Assembly (NCBI GenBank): GCA_023853785.1 | Contig: JAJIRX010000602.1 | Span: forward strand, 62,001 to 126,000 | DNA length: 64,000 bases | Reading direction: 5' to 3' | Source: Psilocybe azurescens | Lineage: Eukaryota > Basidiomycota > Agaricomycetes > Agaricales > Agrocybaceae | Shown here: positions 44,932 through 57,988 of the stretch, piece after piece | Layout of the letters: every line of letters starts with the position of its first letter | How positions within the stretch are numbered: the stretch's first letter is position 1 | Position numbers and translations under genes: made by a program | The notes under the pieces: model-generated | Seen by the model: the letters and a program-made list of their open reading frames with translations, nothing else | Database searches by the model: none | Told to the model about the DNA's origin: nothing

Positions 44932-47688
44932 TGACCACCATTTGTAAGATGGCTTCTCGATGGATCGTATACATTCATATCTACAAAGCACGCTCAGCAG
45001 CCTTCGAGACTAAAAAATCCCACTTACTATTTTGCATAGCATTACCATTAGGAGCAGAAGAAACTACGCGTGGAATTGTTTCAGCATCGAAGTCAAATTG
45101 ACAAAGGAGGAAAGTGCAAAACATACCTTGGTTCTGCATCGACCCCATGACCGATTCCTGTGCATGTACATCATCGTCTTCGGGCGTACCCTGCTGATCA
45201 TGGTAATTCTGCGGCGAAGACATCATGTCCAAATTCGAATGCTTCCCAGGCGGTCGGTTCTCTACCCGACGCACGAATTCGCCCCAGCACGCTCTGTCAT
45301 CTGTCCCCATGTTCTCGAACTGCTCACGTAGAAGCCGCGGCGCCTTCCTCCACACCGCACGGTGCCGACAGACCGTGCTCTTCACATACCTGCTGCCGAA
45401 CACTCGCTCAAAGGCTGTGCGTTGCGTCATGCTCGCACCTGTCGGCGACTGTGATATTAGCAGGTCCATGGCATGGAACCCTGAGGACAGCTCGGAGACA
45501 GTATAGTCGTTCGGCCAGCGCTTAAGTGGCGGGTGCGGGTGGTATGGTATGGGCGGCGCCGAGACCTGTGGGCTAAGGAGATAATGTGGGAGCGAATTAT
45601 TCGAATCTGATGCGGAGTGATTTTCCGAGCTGTTGTTATTGTTGTCGTTGTCGTTGTCGTGGTTGTTGTAGTAGACCGAGTTCTGATACATGCCATAAAC
45701 ATTGCTATCTTGCGGCTGGGCGCTTGCCTGTGAATTCGAGACTGTTGACGTGGACGCGGTCGAGGGCGAAGGTCCAGCGACAGGGCTAGACACCATAGTG
45801 CTTGTCCCGCTGTGGGCCAAGTAATAGCCGTTAGTAACGTGAATCTTGGGGCTTTCGCGCGGGTCCTGCGTGTCTTCCTGTGGCGCTGACCTTTTGAGCG
45901 AATTTTTGTGTTGAATATTGTCGGTGCTCGTCTTCGGCGTAGGTGGCAGAACGGGTGTTGTTTTGGGTGGTGTCGGTAGCGGTGGAGGTTGAAGATTAAC
46001 GGGAGACTCCCTACGATTCCGAATCTGGGACTGGATTTCCTCGCGAAGACTTAGACATTCGTCTTCAGATAGACCGTCGATCAGCGATCGTCGAAGTTTG
46101 TACAGCAATCTCTGCTGTGTGGCCACTATCCGGACGGAGGTGATGGTATGCTGCTCCCATTGGTTAGAATTTGGGATGTAAGTGTCAAGGTAGGAGCCCG
46201 ATGTGAGGCCAAGGTCAGAAATGAGGTTGTTAAATTGGGAAAGCTGAAAGCACGGAAACGTAGGCAAAAATTGTTGCAATCTAATCGGTTCTACGTTGGC
46301 CTGGAAGGAAAAAGAAAAATATGGTTAGCTAATCGACCTGACGATTGCACAAGAGATCAAAAATAAAATAGGGCGTTTTACAGTCGTGTTTTCGGGCCGT
46401 TTTTCAATCGGTTTTCGATGCCGTTTGGATTGAAAAATCAGCATAAAAGGTATCTTGGTGAAATGCAAAAAAAAGCGAAGAAAAAAAAAGGCGAAAACGA
46501 GCGAAAATCAGCACCCTCGTGAAACCTACGAAAAAGGTTGTTCTCATATGGGCTTTTTTGGATCTTTTTGGATCTTTTAGACAGTGGGGTGCGAAGAAAG
46601 AAAAAGGGGTGAAAATGAGCGAACAGTGATGTAGAAAAATGTATTTGTGACAGATCATTGTCAAAGGCATGCCCTACTGAGAGACATTGAACAAGTGGAA
46701 GAAAGCGACGTCTTCAGAATCTTTACAACGCCGGAAGGGGTTGAAGTCGAAGAAAAGGGTAGAAGCTACTTTTGCAACGGCGCCTTTTTCGACATGACGA
46801 AAAAGACATCGAAAACGGACATGGAAGAAAACGACGTCAAAGCAGGATAAGAGCAGCCGTAGATTTAGCCACTGATAGTCCCTCAAAAGGAACAAGGGCC
46901 CGGATGACAGCAAGAGACACCCGAGACTCTCCCGCATCAGCGGGTAGTAGTTATTTGCGCACAGCACCTTTTTTGAGATATCACGAAAACAGACATTAAA
47001 AGAAAGCTGCACGTGGCCGAAAAGAATCTTTCTTCAGAAAGCTGGACAGGAGAATGCGAAGTAAAAAAAAGGTGAAAACGAGCGAAAATTGATGTGGAAG
47101 TCGGGTAGCAGCTGTTTGCAACGGCACCTTCTGTTTGAGATGTTAAAAACACATCGAAAAAAGGTGAAAACGAGCGAAAATTGATGTAGAAGTGGGGTAC
47201 CAACTGTTTGCAACGGCACCTTCTGTTTGAGATGTTAAAAAACAGATCGAAAACAAATATCAAAAAAAAAGCGAAAAGGAACGAAAAAACACGACAGTGA
47301 ACCGCGCAAATAACAGACATGGAAAAATGCTGAAAATAGCCGAAAAACACGACGGTGAAACGCCTTAATGGAAACAAGGGTCGTTTTCTCAAAATAACGC
47401 AGAGATCGGGCACCTTTCGGGTACTTGAGATAGCGGCATCTTACATACCTTGTACCATATGATTATAGTCACAGACCTGTTGAACTCGTCCAGCTGTCTC
47501 TGCATCTGCAGGTCCTGTACAGAAAAAAAAATGAACAGCAGACTGTAAGCATGATGCCACCTCCATTTTCTCTCACGCACCTCTTCCGATGAGGAGAGAT
47601 GTTGCTGTTGACTGTTCTGGTGAGTATTCCTGTTGGTAGGTATGGTCATGTTCGCCGACGGAGTCAATGAATTCATATAGCTCTCCAT
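44932..47688 (-). CDS. Large low-complexity protein, possible regulator, with a 1.15-kb intron
   Basis: Family not recognised. The start MESYMNSLTPSANMTIPTNR gives a Gln/Asn-rich N-terminus. A second exon reads DLQMQRQLDEFNRSV, then a 1148-nt intron (46301-47448, GTATGT..CAG), then the main exon from ANVEPIRLQQFLPTFPCFQL. This exon has a charged segment with LRRSLIDGLSEDECLSLREE, Pro/Thr- and Asn/Asp-rich tracts, and a conserved-looking globular part: GFHAMDLLISQSPTGASMTQ, RTAFERVFGSRYVKSTVCRH, RAVWRKAPRLLREQFENMG. Two more introns near 45125 and 45030 lead to the end NNMNVYDPSRSHLTNGGHNG at 44932. Composition suggests a transcriptional or signalling regulator; no DNA-binding motif is identifiable. 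Confidence 0.62.
45631..45668 (+). repeat. Trinucleotide tract encoding poly-Asn/Asp
   Basis: A gtt/gtc repeat on the plus strand encodes an alternating Asp-Asn run on the minus strand, inside the low-complexity regulator-like gene. Such tracts vary in length between strains. Confidence 0.7.
46301..47448 (-). other. Unusually long intron filled with degenerate tandem modules
   Basis: The intron has GTATGT and CAG ends and is some 20 times longer than others here. A module starting gggta on the plus strand (gggtagcagctgtttgcaac, then ggcaccttctgtttgagatg) occurs at 46757, 46942, 47103 and 47195. The last two copies are almost identical over a 92-base period that includes ggtgaaaacgagcgaaaatt. 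Related ggcgaaaacgagcg words occur near 46488 and 46607. The plus strand is strongly purine-rich (cgaaaa words), so the transcript is pyrimidine-rich. Confidence 0.7.
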
Positions 47689-48453
47689 ATGCCGTTTGTT
47701 AGGAAGCTATAGTGTTCATCAAGTGTTCATAAGCGGCAAAAAAACGCGTTGCCGTAGAAAAACGAACAGCAAACAACGTAGAATCTAGACGGCGGATTAG
47801 TTCCTTGAATGTGAGCACCATCTTCAGTGGTTAGGGGCGTACTGGCACTGTAGACTGGTCTCTGATCTTGGGCGATGTACCTGGGGTACACGGACGACGA
47901 CGAAGTGATAAGGCAAGAGACCGTCGGTGAGACCCGGATGGTCCGCCTCTTTTGTGGACCTGGCTTTGCCAAGCATGCCATAACAACGTCCGTCCAACCC
48001 GGTCCGCTAGCCCGTTCTCTTATTCTCCTCGAGAGAATCCGGTTTTGAGAGTTGCATTAAGTGGTATATTCAGCATGATAATAGCGGCCAATGCTCCACC
48101 AGATATATGGTAATATATGAGTATAATTACCACAGCGTGTACGTATGTAAGTGTAAGTAATAATAGAACATGTTGCAAACTGAAATAGTACGACGCCTCA
48201 TACGAGTAGAAAAGAACAACTGAACGAGAAATTTGAAAATACACAACGCCGACATAAGTACTATGAACACGGTGTATGCTGACGGTGGGCCCGTCCTTGA
48301 TATCCATGCAAGATCAGGAGACATCTAGATGGAGCATCCTTCAAATGGAGGAAATACCAGGTGTAGAGCTGTAGTATCATCCCCCTTGCCAGGAGAAAGA
48401 CGACATCATACTCCCGAGTTTCCCAGTGGGGCCACACGCAGCCCAAGTAAAAC
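47689..48453. other. Intergenic, promoter of 44932-47688 and 3' end of RNA14
   Basis: About 765 bp without a recognised gene; short open frames on the minus strand carry no motif. Confidence 0.4.
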
Positions 48454-51400
48454 TTAGTACCGACGTCGCCCGCCACCCCCGCCCCCGCTATTCGGACCCT
48501 GATATGGACCATAATCTGGAGGAGGCCGACCCACACCACCACCTATATAAATATCAATCAATGTCCATGCCCCAAGAATAACAAATGGAGAAAAAAGCAA
48601 GTACATACCACTGCGCGGCGGTGGTCCATGTGGAGATTTAGGTCTCGACGAGGTGCTAGGTATGACGGCCGTCCGGAACAAATTCATCAAGTCGTCAGTT
48701 CTAAATACAGGTCCTACAGAGAAAAAACATAGGCAGCCTAACGTTAGCCACATCATCGAATCATCGACACAGAGACCCCAACACTGTGAGAATGGGGGTA
48801 CAGGTCTTTGGGAGAAAAATAAAAGCTTTTGTGACATACCATCAAACGAAGCCGCCGTAGGGAGTTCGCCGATGAACCACGGGATGATAGCTGGCAGGGA
48901 GACTTGTCGTTTATCGTCCTCCCTATCCTGTATCCGGGGTGGTGGAATGGAGTCACGTCCTCTAGGTGGAGGCGGTGGCCGATCATCCCGTTCTCGACTG
49001 GCGGCGCTGGAGAGAACCTCCTCCTCGAATGCGGTCCATCCCACCTACCATCCCTATCTCGATCCTGCGGGCCTGACCTCGGTGGCGGCGACGATGGCCG
49101 AACCCGTTTATGCGTCGAACTGTAATCGTTCGGCCGCACATCATCGCGCTTATTGCGATAGTCAGGCGACGAAGGCCGCTTGCTGCCGTAGTTCTGAGAA
49201 TTGTTCTGACTGATGCTGGGTTGGGAGATGAAGGATTGCGATGCTTCGACACGTTGAAGTGAGTTTCCGGAAGCGGACGACGTCGCACGGCGGGCCATCG
49301 CGAATCCAAGGTCACGATCGGCAATAGCATCGGTGCCCAGATATATGTGACGTTGGGCCAGACGTTTGATGGGAGGATCTGAGATAAAAAAGCACTTTGG
49401 TCAGAACAAGAAAATATGATGCTATAATAGTCACATACCAGACGTATATACCTCAGCCATCCGTTTTTCTAGCTTCAGAGCAGCCTCCAGATCGCCATAC
49501 TGATATTCATACCGAGCCCATCGCTCCCAAAGAGGGCGAGCACGTTCCGGAGGGAAAGTGGGTATGACACGTTCGAAAAGCGCTCGGGCATCTGAAACAA
49601 AGGTCAGCCCTGTCATCGACAACAAATAAGAGAACTGCTCACTATTCTTATCGTTGATGGAAATTAGGAAACCAAGGAAGCGCAGCACAAACTCAATCTC
49701 GTCGCCGAAGGTCTCCATACCCTTCTCAAAGATTCGACTTGCAATTCCTTTGTCATCGGAACAATGATACTCGTTCAGTGCTAAAAGAGGGTCATACACT
49801 CAACAATCAGCTTACATTCGAAGTGAAAGAAGACACCAACATACCAGCGGCTTCGTATATTTCCCAAGGCGACCATCGATCTCGTCTCGCCTTACTAAAT
49901 ATCGAACGAGAACCTTTGACACCTTCCGCCCTCATTCCGAATCGCATATACATAATCCACGCTAGCCCATATTCTGTGCGATGTTTCTGGAGCTCCGTGG
50001 TTTTGGGGGCTTGTCGTCAGACCCCTGTGAACTGAACGATGAAACATTTGAAGGCGGTTCAACTCCGGAAGCTGCAGATGCGCCTGCACCAGCAGCTGCA
50101 GGTGTAGATAAGGATGCGGATGCAGTTGGAGGATTTGTGCCGTTTGTCCCTGACCCGTTTGAATAAGCGGATGTGTTTCCGGATGTTTCTTCGAGCTTTT
50201 CAAGGTTGGTGCGGAGGATACCAAGGAATTTCTCGTATGTAGCGTGTACTCCTGCGAGATCTTTCTTGATTTCGAGGGCTTCAGCATAGGCGAAGTTGAG
50301 CAGGAAGCTGTATCGAAGTATATCAGCAGTGCTCGTTAAAACGTCACAGATGTTATTTGACCTTGATGGATTTGCCTCTAACCCGGCCTTCAGAATCGAG
50401 AGTGCCTCGTCATGCTTTCCTACGCTGTTCGTCCATGTATAGGCCATAAACCTCGAAGGGTGTCAATGTGTTGAAGCAGGAATGATCCAAACCAACTCAC
50501 CAAATTTCCGTGTAATACCGCATGCGAATCACAGCTTTCTTGTAGACACCCTGCATTCGTGAGATGAGGGTAGCTTTGTCCTTTTCATCAAGCTCCAAAG
50601 GATTGCTCTCTTCCCATTTGAGGTATGCCTTCCACTTGCCAACAAGTGCCCGTTCTGACGCGTCGAATTTGGGTAGCGATGGAAGGTATAGATCTTTATC
50701 GTTCGCGAAGAGGGGCCCAATGTGGTTAACGAGTTGCCGGAGGACTGTCCGGGCTTGCATGTGTGCTGGGGAGAGGTCGGCCATAAACTTCTTCGCGGTG
50801 ATCTTGTTCAGACCGGTTTCGAAAGTCTCGAGATCTGCCCATAACCGTTCGACGTTGTCCAAGGGTATCTGCACAGCACGATGGTATACTTTTCGTAATG
50901 AGTCCATTTTTTGTTGTTGATCCCATGTCGTGTTAGCCTGTGAGATTAGGTTTTAGAGATATCGGTATAAAATAGCACAGCAGCATGATGTACCTCGCCC
51001 GACTGCAGGAACTGAATATAGTCATTCCATATCGCACCACTGTCTTTATCCTGGCCAACGTGATTCAGCGCAAATTCATACGACATTCGGACAGTTTCCC
51101 GCTGGGCGGGCGCTGTGTTCAATTTCCTAAGATCTCCCACATAAGAAACCACCAAAAAAAAATCACAATCGTGTTCCGTTGACGTACCGCACATAATCTA
51201 GATAGAAAATCCAAAGTTCAACACACGGTGACCGAATCAGAAACTTTTTGAAGAGATCTTCTGCATTTTCGGACATGTTACGGTTGACATAATGTTTTAT
51301 ATACGAAACTTGCGCTGTGGCCTGAGCATGTGTAGGTCAAGGAAGGATACTTGGCTTGACCGAACGACAAGAACATACATTATTTGGGTATTGTTTAAGA

Positions 51401-51678
51401 AGGGCGTCGTATACTGTGCTGATTTTCTCAAGGTCCCTGGACTCTTCTGCGATATGAATCAGTCTTCTCCATCCTTCTGGGTCGTGAGGGTTTTCTTTGA
51501 GGTGGGCGGTCAAAAGGTCATATTCACTCGGCGATGGCATTTGCTGTTCATTCTGAGGCTCATTTTTGATGTTGTTGATCTCTGAAAGTTCTTTCAAGAT
51601 TTCTGCTGCGGGTTGTGTTCTGTCTGCATCGTCCATGTATGAATCGCCGTCGTCTGCAGCGGCCTCGGACGTCGACAT
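48454..51678 (-). CDS. RNA14: RNA14 / CstF77, mRNA 3'-end processing factor, two indels
   Basis: RNA14 is the HAT-repeat scaffold of cleavage factor IA, required for pre-mRNA cleavage and polyadenylation in the nucleus. The start [20 protein letters not shown] is acidic. HAT repeats follow: [100 protein letters not shown], and [21 protein letters not shown] Ser/Ala/Pro insert interrupts the repeats near 50050-50160. The C-terminus is Arg/Pro-rich with the conserved block [20 protein letters not shown] and a Gly-rich end. One C seems missing at 50005-50009 (SDDKPPK to [15 protein letters not shown]) and one at 49000-49001 (FSPAPP to SRERDDRPP). It has roughly ten short introns. Confidence 0.92.
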
Positions 51679-53037
51679 CGTTCAAGTTGTGGTTTAAAGG
51701 CTTTATATCGTGGGAATGTCTGCACACCGGTCAAGTCGTGCTGGACCGTTCGGACTACAGCCCGATTCGGCCACAACTTGTTCTTGACAATCATCGGTCG
51801 CGAGACCTCGGCCCCTGCCTGATATTCAAATCTGACCAGCTCTGCATCTCGCTGAGAGATTCCAAACTAGGGCAGCATATTATCGATGACTGTTGGTTTT
51901 TGCATAGCTGCAGTAGCTGAATTTCTCACTGTACGGCGCCTTCGTTTCCAATCCGTTTCGTTACAATCGGGATACATACTGGTAAGCTTTGCTCCCTGTG
52001 ACAACCGGGAGGCGAATTCCTCGTTATACAGACCTAGCATGAGCCCATAAAATGTCTAAGCTCGCAGAAATCAGTCTCAGCTCTCTGAAATTTCAACCCA
52101 CCCATGATTTTGTTCACCTGATCGTTTCGTTATCTCTCTCTCTTACTTCGATGCGTACGACACAACATTTATCGTAGTTGGGGTTTTCAAACTCGTCACT
52201 CCTCTGGAGTTATACCGTTACATCCTGGTTATTCTGCATCCCCCACGCGTATCAGACTGCCCCGTCGATTACATTTCCCCGGTATCATCCACTTTGATCG
52301 CGTGCCGTTGGGCCGGACGCGCACTCCAAATCATCCAGTTAAAGCACTGTGCTGGTCGATCCAATGTCCCTTTTTGTTGGAGGGGCGATCATATCTACCA
52401 TCTAGTGGGCGACTGCCCATGACGGATGTTCTAATTAATACATCCCTTTGCTCTGTATGTGTCGTCGTGAGGGCGGCCTTAAATGCGGTGCGGCTTGAGA
52501 GATGTCGACGTATAGAGCCCGAGATGGTGTATGACCGTAGCTTGCACATCTAATAATACTCTCGGGAACCGGAGTTCAGGTAATTGGATCATGCCGTGTA
52601 ACAACACTACTACTACAATAGCCCCGCTATTCTACTACCAGGACTACAGCGAGGTTTGAATCCAGTGTTTGCTCAAGCTGTAGAAAAGACAAGAGCCCTC
52701 AAATATCAAGACACTACGAAGGTCATCAAGGAAGAATTCCGAGGGATTTAGATTGTGGCGCCTATGTAAACTGGCGATTAAAAATGAGAAACCCGCGGTC
52801 TTTCTCTACGAAGGCGTATCAGATGGCTTCAAACAGAAAAGAGTCAACATCATTTCAAGGGCTAAGGAACTACACCTGCATACAAATTGGGACACTTCAT
52901 GGGCCAGTACTAGTACGCGACTATTAGTAGATATATAGAAAAAGAAATGCAGAAAAGAAACCTACTCCTAATAACTTTACATATAATACTTACAAATCAT
53001 ATAACTAACAACGAAATTTGACCTATACTTCTCCAGG
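51679..53037. other. Intergenic, RNA14 promoter side
   Basis: About 1.36 kb without a recognised gene or RNA. The first part must contain the RNA14 promoter. Confidence 0.4.
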
Positions 53038-53814
53038 TTAAGGTGCACTGTTCGAGATAGCCTGAACTGCTTCTCTCAACCACCCAAGAATCGTGTCGTA
53101 GACCCCCGCCGGGTTGTGAAAATAGTTGCCATCCCACTTTGCTTCATAGTTTTCTTTCAAAATTCCGTGGAAGGATCCCATCAAAGCCTCGAAGACGTCT
53201 GCGGTTGGCAAGTTTTTCTGTTTGAATAGGGAATGATTGAACCTGGCGGAGAAACCGTGTCCTCGCAGCATAGCCTCCTTCTCAAAGCCAGCAAATTTAG
53301 GGTTTGAATTATCAGCCCAGTTTGCTAGAATGGGAGGAAATTCGTGTGTTTGGAGACGCACACCTGGTGCTGTATAGGCCATGGAAACCCAGGCGATGAT
53401 GTAGTAGAATGACTCGAGATCGTCGAGATAATCTACAGGCAGGGTTACCGGTCTCTTCCCAAAGGTCCTGGCGATAACGTTGGCGGATTGAAACATGGGT
53501 TGGATTATAGAGGATTGCCCAAGGAACCCCTTCCTGCTGGAGGACACGGACGGCGAACCAATGTAGACCGTTTCAGTATTGACGTTTCCGTGGGGCTGGC
53601 CGGACGCAAAAACTGATTGCGATGAGCTGAAAAATTGGAAGGTCATCGTCAGTAATGCTTTCAATGATGGTAAACGCGACATCAGCGTACATTCAATGGC
53701 GTCATGGATGGCCATTAAAAATTCCCGAGAGTCTTCGAACTCCTCGATTTTACGAGGACGTCGAGGGGCAGTCGCAGAACGGCTGTTTGGAGGATATCCG
53801 TTAAAGTGGGACAT
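53038..53814 (-). CDS. FunK1-like pseudokinase fragment protein, copy A
   Basis: A short relative of the fungal FunK1 kinase family that contains only the C-lobe part. I start it at MSHFNGYPPNSRSATAPRRP (53814), aligned with copies B and C; the upstream in-frame Met adds an unrelated tail. The shared head is PRKIEEFEDSREFLMAIHDAIE, then an intron, then ASGQPHGNVNTETVYIGSPS. HGN sits where kinases have HRD, and the Mg-binding Asn is Thr. FMFQSAN-like and YLDDLESFYYIIAWVSMAYT match FunK1's activation and DLESFFYVLLW regions. There is no glycine loop or VAIK lysine. If the intron is removed, one T is missing at 53608-53612; if it is retained the frame stays open. Confidence 0.65.
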   Translation of the reverse strand: MSHFNGYPPNSRSATAPRRPRKIEEFEDSREFLMAIHDAIECTLMSRLPSLKALLTMTFQFFSSSQSVFASGQPHGNVNTETVYIGSPSVSSSRKGFLGQSSIIQPMFQSANVIARTFGKRPVTLPVDYLDDLESFYYIIAWVSMAYTAPGVRLQTHEFPPILANWADNSNPKFAGFEKEAMLRGHGFSARFNHSLFKQKNLPTADVFEALMGSFHGILKENYEAKWDGNYFHNPAGVYDTILGWLREAVQAISNSAP

Positions 53815-56118
53815 AGTTGATGTGTGTATATTGAAGCGGTAGATATGATGTTTGGTTGGAGGGGAATTTACTGAAGATAGTAGAAGGAAACATATTGGAT
53901 TTATATGTTCTGGGGAACGCGTCCGTTTGATGAAAGAGAACTGAATTGCCATGTTGGGTACTGACATTGTTGAGCGTTTTGGGGCATACAGTGTTGTCTT
54001 GAATAGAGCCGGGGTTAATCTCGCAGTGTTCCGTTGAGAAATAAGCGATAAGAAGCAACATGCCAGCCATTCATTGTCAGGCTGTTCAATCGCAGAAGTG
54101 CATCGTGCTGTGGCCTAACGTTTGGTGTCCAAAAGAGAAAGGACCCTGAGCTGATCAGCATGCGTAGGGCTTGTTTCTACACAATGAAAGCATATAGCTA
54201 CTGGCAGTCCATGGTGCTTAAGCTTTAAGCACAACCATCAATCGTGTCACCCATGAGTCTAGCCTTTGTTCAAAGGAGAACTTTTTGACCGAATGTGTGA
54301 TTTTTCCTTATGCAGTCTCACTTGCGGAACGATGTTCGAGAACATAAAGGTAACCAGGCAGTGATTGGAGGTTCAATTCATCAGATTTACAAAGCGATGA
54401 GATGGACCATGGTAGAAGTTAGAGATCGAGATACGTGCACACGCTCGTATCGGAGCGGATTATCTTCTAGATCTGTCATATTGCTGGCATCCTGACTGAC
54501 CATTGAATTGTTGACCTCTAAGGTCAGGGTGCCAAAAGATCACAACCTGCACAATTTTTTTTCATGTGTGATAGACGTAAACAGCATTGAAAAGCTGGGA
54601 TCAGTTTATCCAATCTGCATAGACATCTAAGCAGCTCCATGCGTGTTCGATAGTCCTATGCCTGGCGGCACAACTTCAATCTCATTACAAGTTTGATTAT
54701 GTAAAATAGTGCATTTGAGAGCGAAACATAAGTTTCATGACATTCCAGAACAACAACTAGCTTTTGTGTAACTTTTTCGAAGATTCTCCTACTTTGTGGT
54801 GTGCAAATCCCGCCCAAACGGGATGTCTGCCGTCATGAAGTAGGGCGTGGGAATTGATTAAGTTCGCTCAACCACCGCTCAAGTCACAGCCGCGGCGTTC
54901 CAGCCCCATTTGAAGCAGCAATTCCCGCGCAGTGCGCGCTCCTGGAAGATAGTGACCATGCAGCATCCATTTTGTGGAAAGTGAAGTCTCGTACAACTCG
55001 TAGGTTTTTAATAGGTCTTGAATGATAAGGTGCGCCAGCACGCAACCCCGCATGTTCAACATTGGTTGATGGCATTGCTCAACGGTCTATGAGAAAGCAG
55101 GGGTCCTTTGAGATACCAGTGCGTATCACTGACCAGATCTAAACCCAAGAGACAGAACCTCCTCTACGTATTTCCTGCAGCTCCAAATTTCAACAGCTCC
55201 CCCTCCGAGTCAGCTGCTCAGTGTATTCTTCGGTTCAAAGGACGGGTCGTGCTACAGCGTTGAGTGCACATGCGCGGGAAGCACGTTGTCAAGTAAATAC
55301 TCCAAGAGTACTCGGATAATTTGTGCTATAGAAAATTCTGCGCATCAAACCCCTGTGACATTGTCCGAACTCTGTGCAGTAGACATTGTTCACGGTCAAA
55401 TAGATCAACCGTTGACCCGTATGTCAACCGGACTGTCGGCCTCGCCCTGACAACTCTTCAAGTAAATCAACAGTGCAGTTGATAAGATAGCGGAGGGACC
55501 TTCGAATAAATCAGTAAAGCAGGGTCCGGGCATACAAGCGCCAGTACACGTGGGCAAACATAGGTGTTTAAACAATGCAAGTATCTGCAGTTCTTTACAA
55601 ATTATCGCCATTTTTAAAATCCTGTGCACAGCTTCCAACAATTTCCTAGTTACCTTTGTGTTGTTTAGGAACCTACACCATTGATGTCTTGTTGTTGGCT
55701 ACTCGAGGAAAATATTACGATTTCGGTACGTGCCAATCCAGATTTACCACTTGTCAACAAGGGCTAGGCTTCTGAATGGCACAAATCACTGGGCATGTAC
55801 AAACGATGTCAGCTCAGGGTCGTCGATTTTTCATCTGCTATTGATTGAAGTCGGGCCATGACACGATGCGGGTTTGTTCAACGAGCCCTGTGAAATCATC
55901 CCTAACTTGGGTTTATCTCCGGCTTGATTCCAATTCGTGATATGCAAGGGCCCAAAAACACTCAACAGTGCTGGTTCACAACATGGTAATCAGGTTCTCT
56001 TTGATAAATTCGCGCCGTAGACACCGGTGCTCATCGGAAAACATATAAAACCATGTGTACTGCTCTCTTGTGAGAGTCTTCTCAGACAACTCATAACACT
56101 ATATTCACCATCTTCAGT
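53815..56118. other. Intergenic within the pseudokinase cluster
   Basis: 2.3 kb with no confident gene. A minus-strand stretch at 54868-55075 (MLNMRGCVLAHLIIQDLLKT, then LPGARTARELLLQMGLERRG) has protein-like composition and may be a gene fragment of unknown family. Confidence 0.4.
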
Positions 56119-56933
56119 ATGGCTCATTTCCCAGGTTACACTTACAATAGCCGGTACTCAACCAATCCACGTCCGCGCCCTCGTAGAATTGAGGGGTTTG
56201 GATGCCCCGAGGAGATTCTGATGGCTATCCATGACGCGATCGAGTGTATGTGTATTCCATTTTTTATCATTTCAACGAGGCGTTGCTCAAAATAATCCCA
56301 GCTCATAGAAGGCAATACGTTCGAACTGGACAGATTCATGGAAACATCAACACCGAAACCATCTACATTGGTTCACCCTCTGTATTTTCCTGCAACATGG
56401 GGTTCCTCACAGAGTCCCCTGTCAAGCAAGAGCTATTCCAATCGGTGAACATGCTATCAGCAACCGTTCTCGATCGAGAGCCAAAGTTTGCGTTGGACTA
56501 CGCGGACGACCTTGAGTCGTTCTACTACATCATCGCATGGATGTCCATGGCTTACACTGATCCGGCTGTGAAACTTCACCCAGTGATGTATCCGCCTGCC
56601 CTAGCATCCTGGGCCCTTTGTCCAGACGAACCCGAGTCTGTTCTGGAAAAGCAAAGCAGATTGATTGGGTCAGGCTTTGCAAGCGAATGTAAGCGGTCTG
56701 GCTCCATGGGCGGGAAGCGATTTGTTCGAGTTTTTGCGCGTTTACTGGGGGAAATCCACAAACAATTGAAATATTTATACAACGCGAAGTTGATGGGAAA
56801 TTTCGAGCATCTACAACCCGACAAAATGACCGAGCATTACAACTATTTCCTGGACTGCTTGAAGGTGGCCATCCAGAACATGCACGATATAACAACTTCA
56901 AGGGGAGGGTATCACTTCTCGATATTGGAGTGA
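56119..56933 (+). CDS. FunK1-like pseudokinase fragment protein, copy B
   Basis: Exon 1 starts MAHFPGYTYNSRYSTNPRPR and ends ILMAIHDAIE at a GTATGT donor. Using the acceptor CCCAG near 56301, exon 2 opens SHRRQYVRTGQIHGNINTET, aligned with copy C's GHQNHFIETGDIHGNVNLDT. The catalytic Asp is replaced by Asn (HGN) and the catalytic-loop Asn by Thr. Then come YIGSPSVFSCNMGFL, ELFQSVNMLSA, YADDLESFYYIIAWMSMAYT, and a diverged C-terminus ending HFSILE at 56933. The frame is clean across both exons, so it is probably expressed as a protein of about 250 residues without kinase activity. Confidence 0.7.
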
Positions 56934-57988
56934 ACGGTGTAGTGTTTTGCTATTTAGTTGCCCATTTTGTAAATAATATGTATTGTTAGATTATTAGGAA
57001 CACTCTGGCTTTTGGTTGGGTTTGCTTTTATTCGGCTTTTATCCTCGCGTACCGTTGTAAAAGGATCCTGGAACTTGATACCTGAGCATTCTGATAGCGA
57101 GAAATCAAGACCGTTTGTATGACGTGCTGAGTGAAGCCTGCAAGAGATGAGCCACATTTTGTTGGAGCGTATCACTACACCTTCCTTCACGTCTTTCCAA
57201 CTGTGCGGTTCGAAGGCACCCCTTGTGGCACCCACAGCTTTGGCCCGCGGGAATTGATCGCATTGTTCAACCAGCGCCCTCAACTTTCACGGGGTGGCTT
57301 GACTTGGACCATATGCAAACCCTATGCAAGCGATGTGCAACAATGATGCAAGCAAGATAAATTTCATGAGCGACCTGATCACACCAAGGCTCCCACTCTC
57401 GTTTGTCGATTATACTTTTGTCAATTATATTTATATATGCCACTTCACTTATCGCTGTCTCGATGGCTGAACGACTATCTGACCTGGAATCTTGCTAAAA
57501 TATGGATGATAATTCAACTCGATTCTAGTTCTAGCTTTGCGAACGACTCACGAACCGCGACCCCGTGACTATGAAGAATATACGCGCATGCGCCACAAAT
57601 GGAGGTCGCTGGTTTGAATTTCTATTTTTAAAACAGTCGAACCAGACAATGGTTTTCACCTGCAATGTTTTTTGGGAACTTCTTTCTGGCATGGACCTCA
57701 TGAAAAAATTCCGGATATCGGCGACTGTACACGTCGGAATTAGGCTGGCTCTGATTTGTGATTGGTCCCCCATTGTCCGTGTCTTCAACACAATGGATGC
57801 CTTGGTGACTATGCTACTGTGACCCTCGCCGGAAGCACCGTTCAATTTGCCTCATTATGAAAATCTGGTTTTCTTTCAAAGCACTTTATAAGTGACATAC
57901 TCTACTTCCTATAAATTGGGACTGACGTCTCTCCCTAAACCCCCAAAATCGCATCAGACGAGAGCTGCAGACTCAAAATACTCTAGCG
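56934..57988. other. Intergenic between pseudokinase copies
   Basis: About 1.05 kb. An open frame on both strands near 57531-57845 has no recognisable motif. Nothing else was seen. Confidence 0.4.

Noticed and set aside
46937..47413. 158-codon minus-strand frame with repeated FNISNRRCRCKQL-like text
   Set aside because: It lies inside the long intron and merely translates the tandem array; there is no start context or homology.
57531..57845. 105-codon minus-strand frame between pseudokinase copies
   Set aside because: Both strands are open here, no motif is visible and no copy occurs near the other two pseudokinases.
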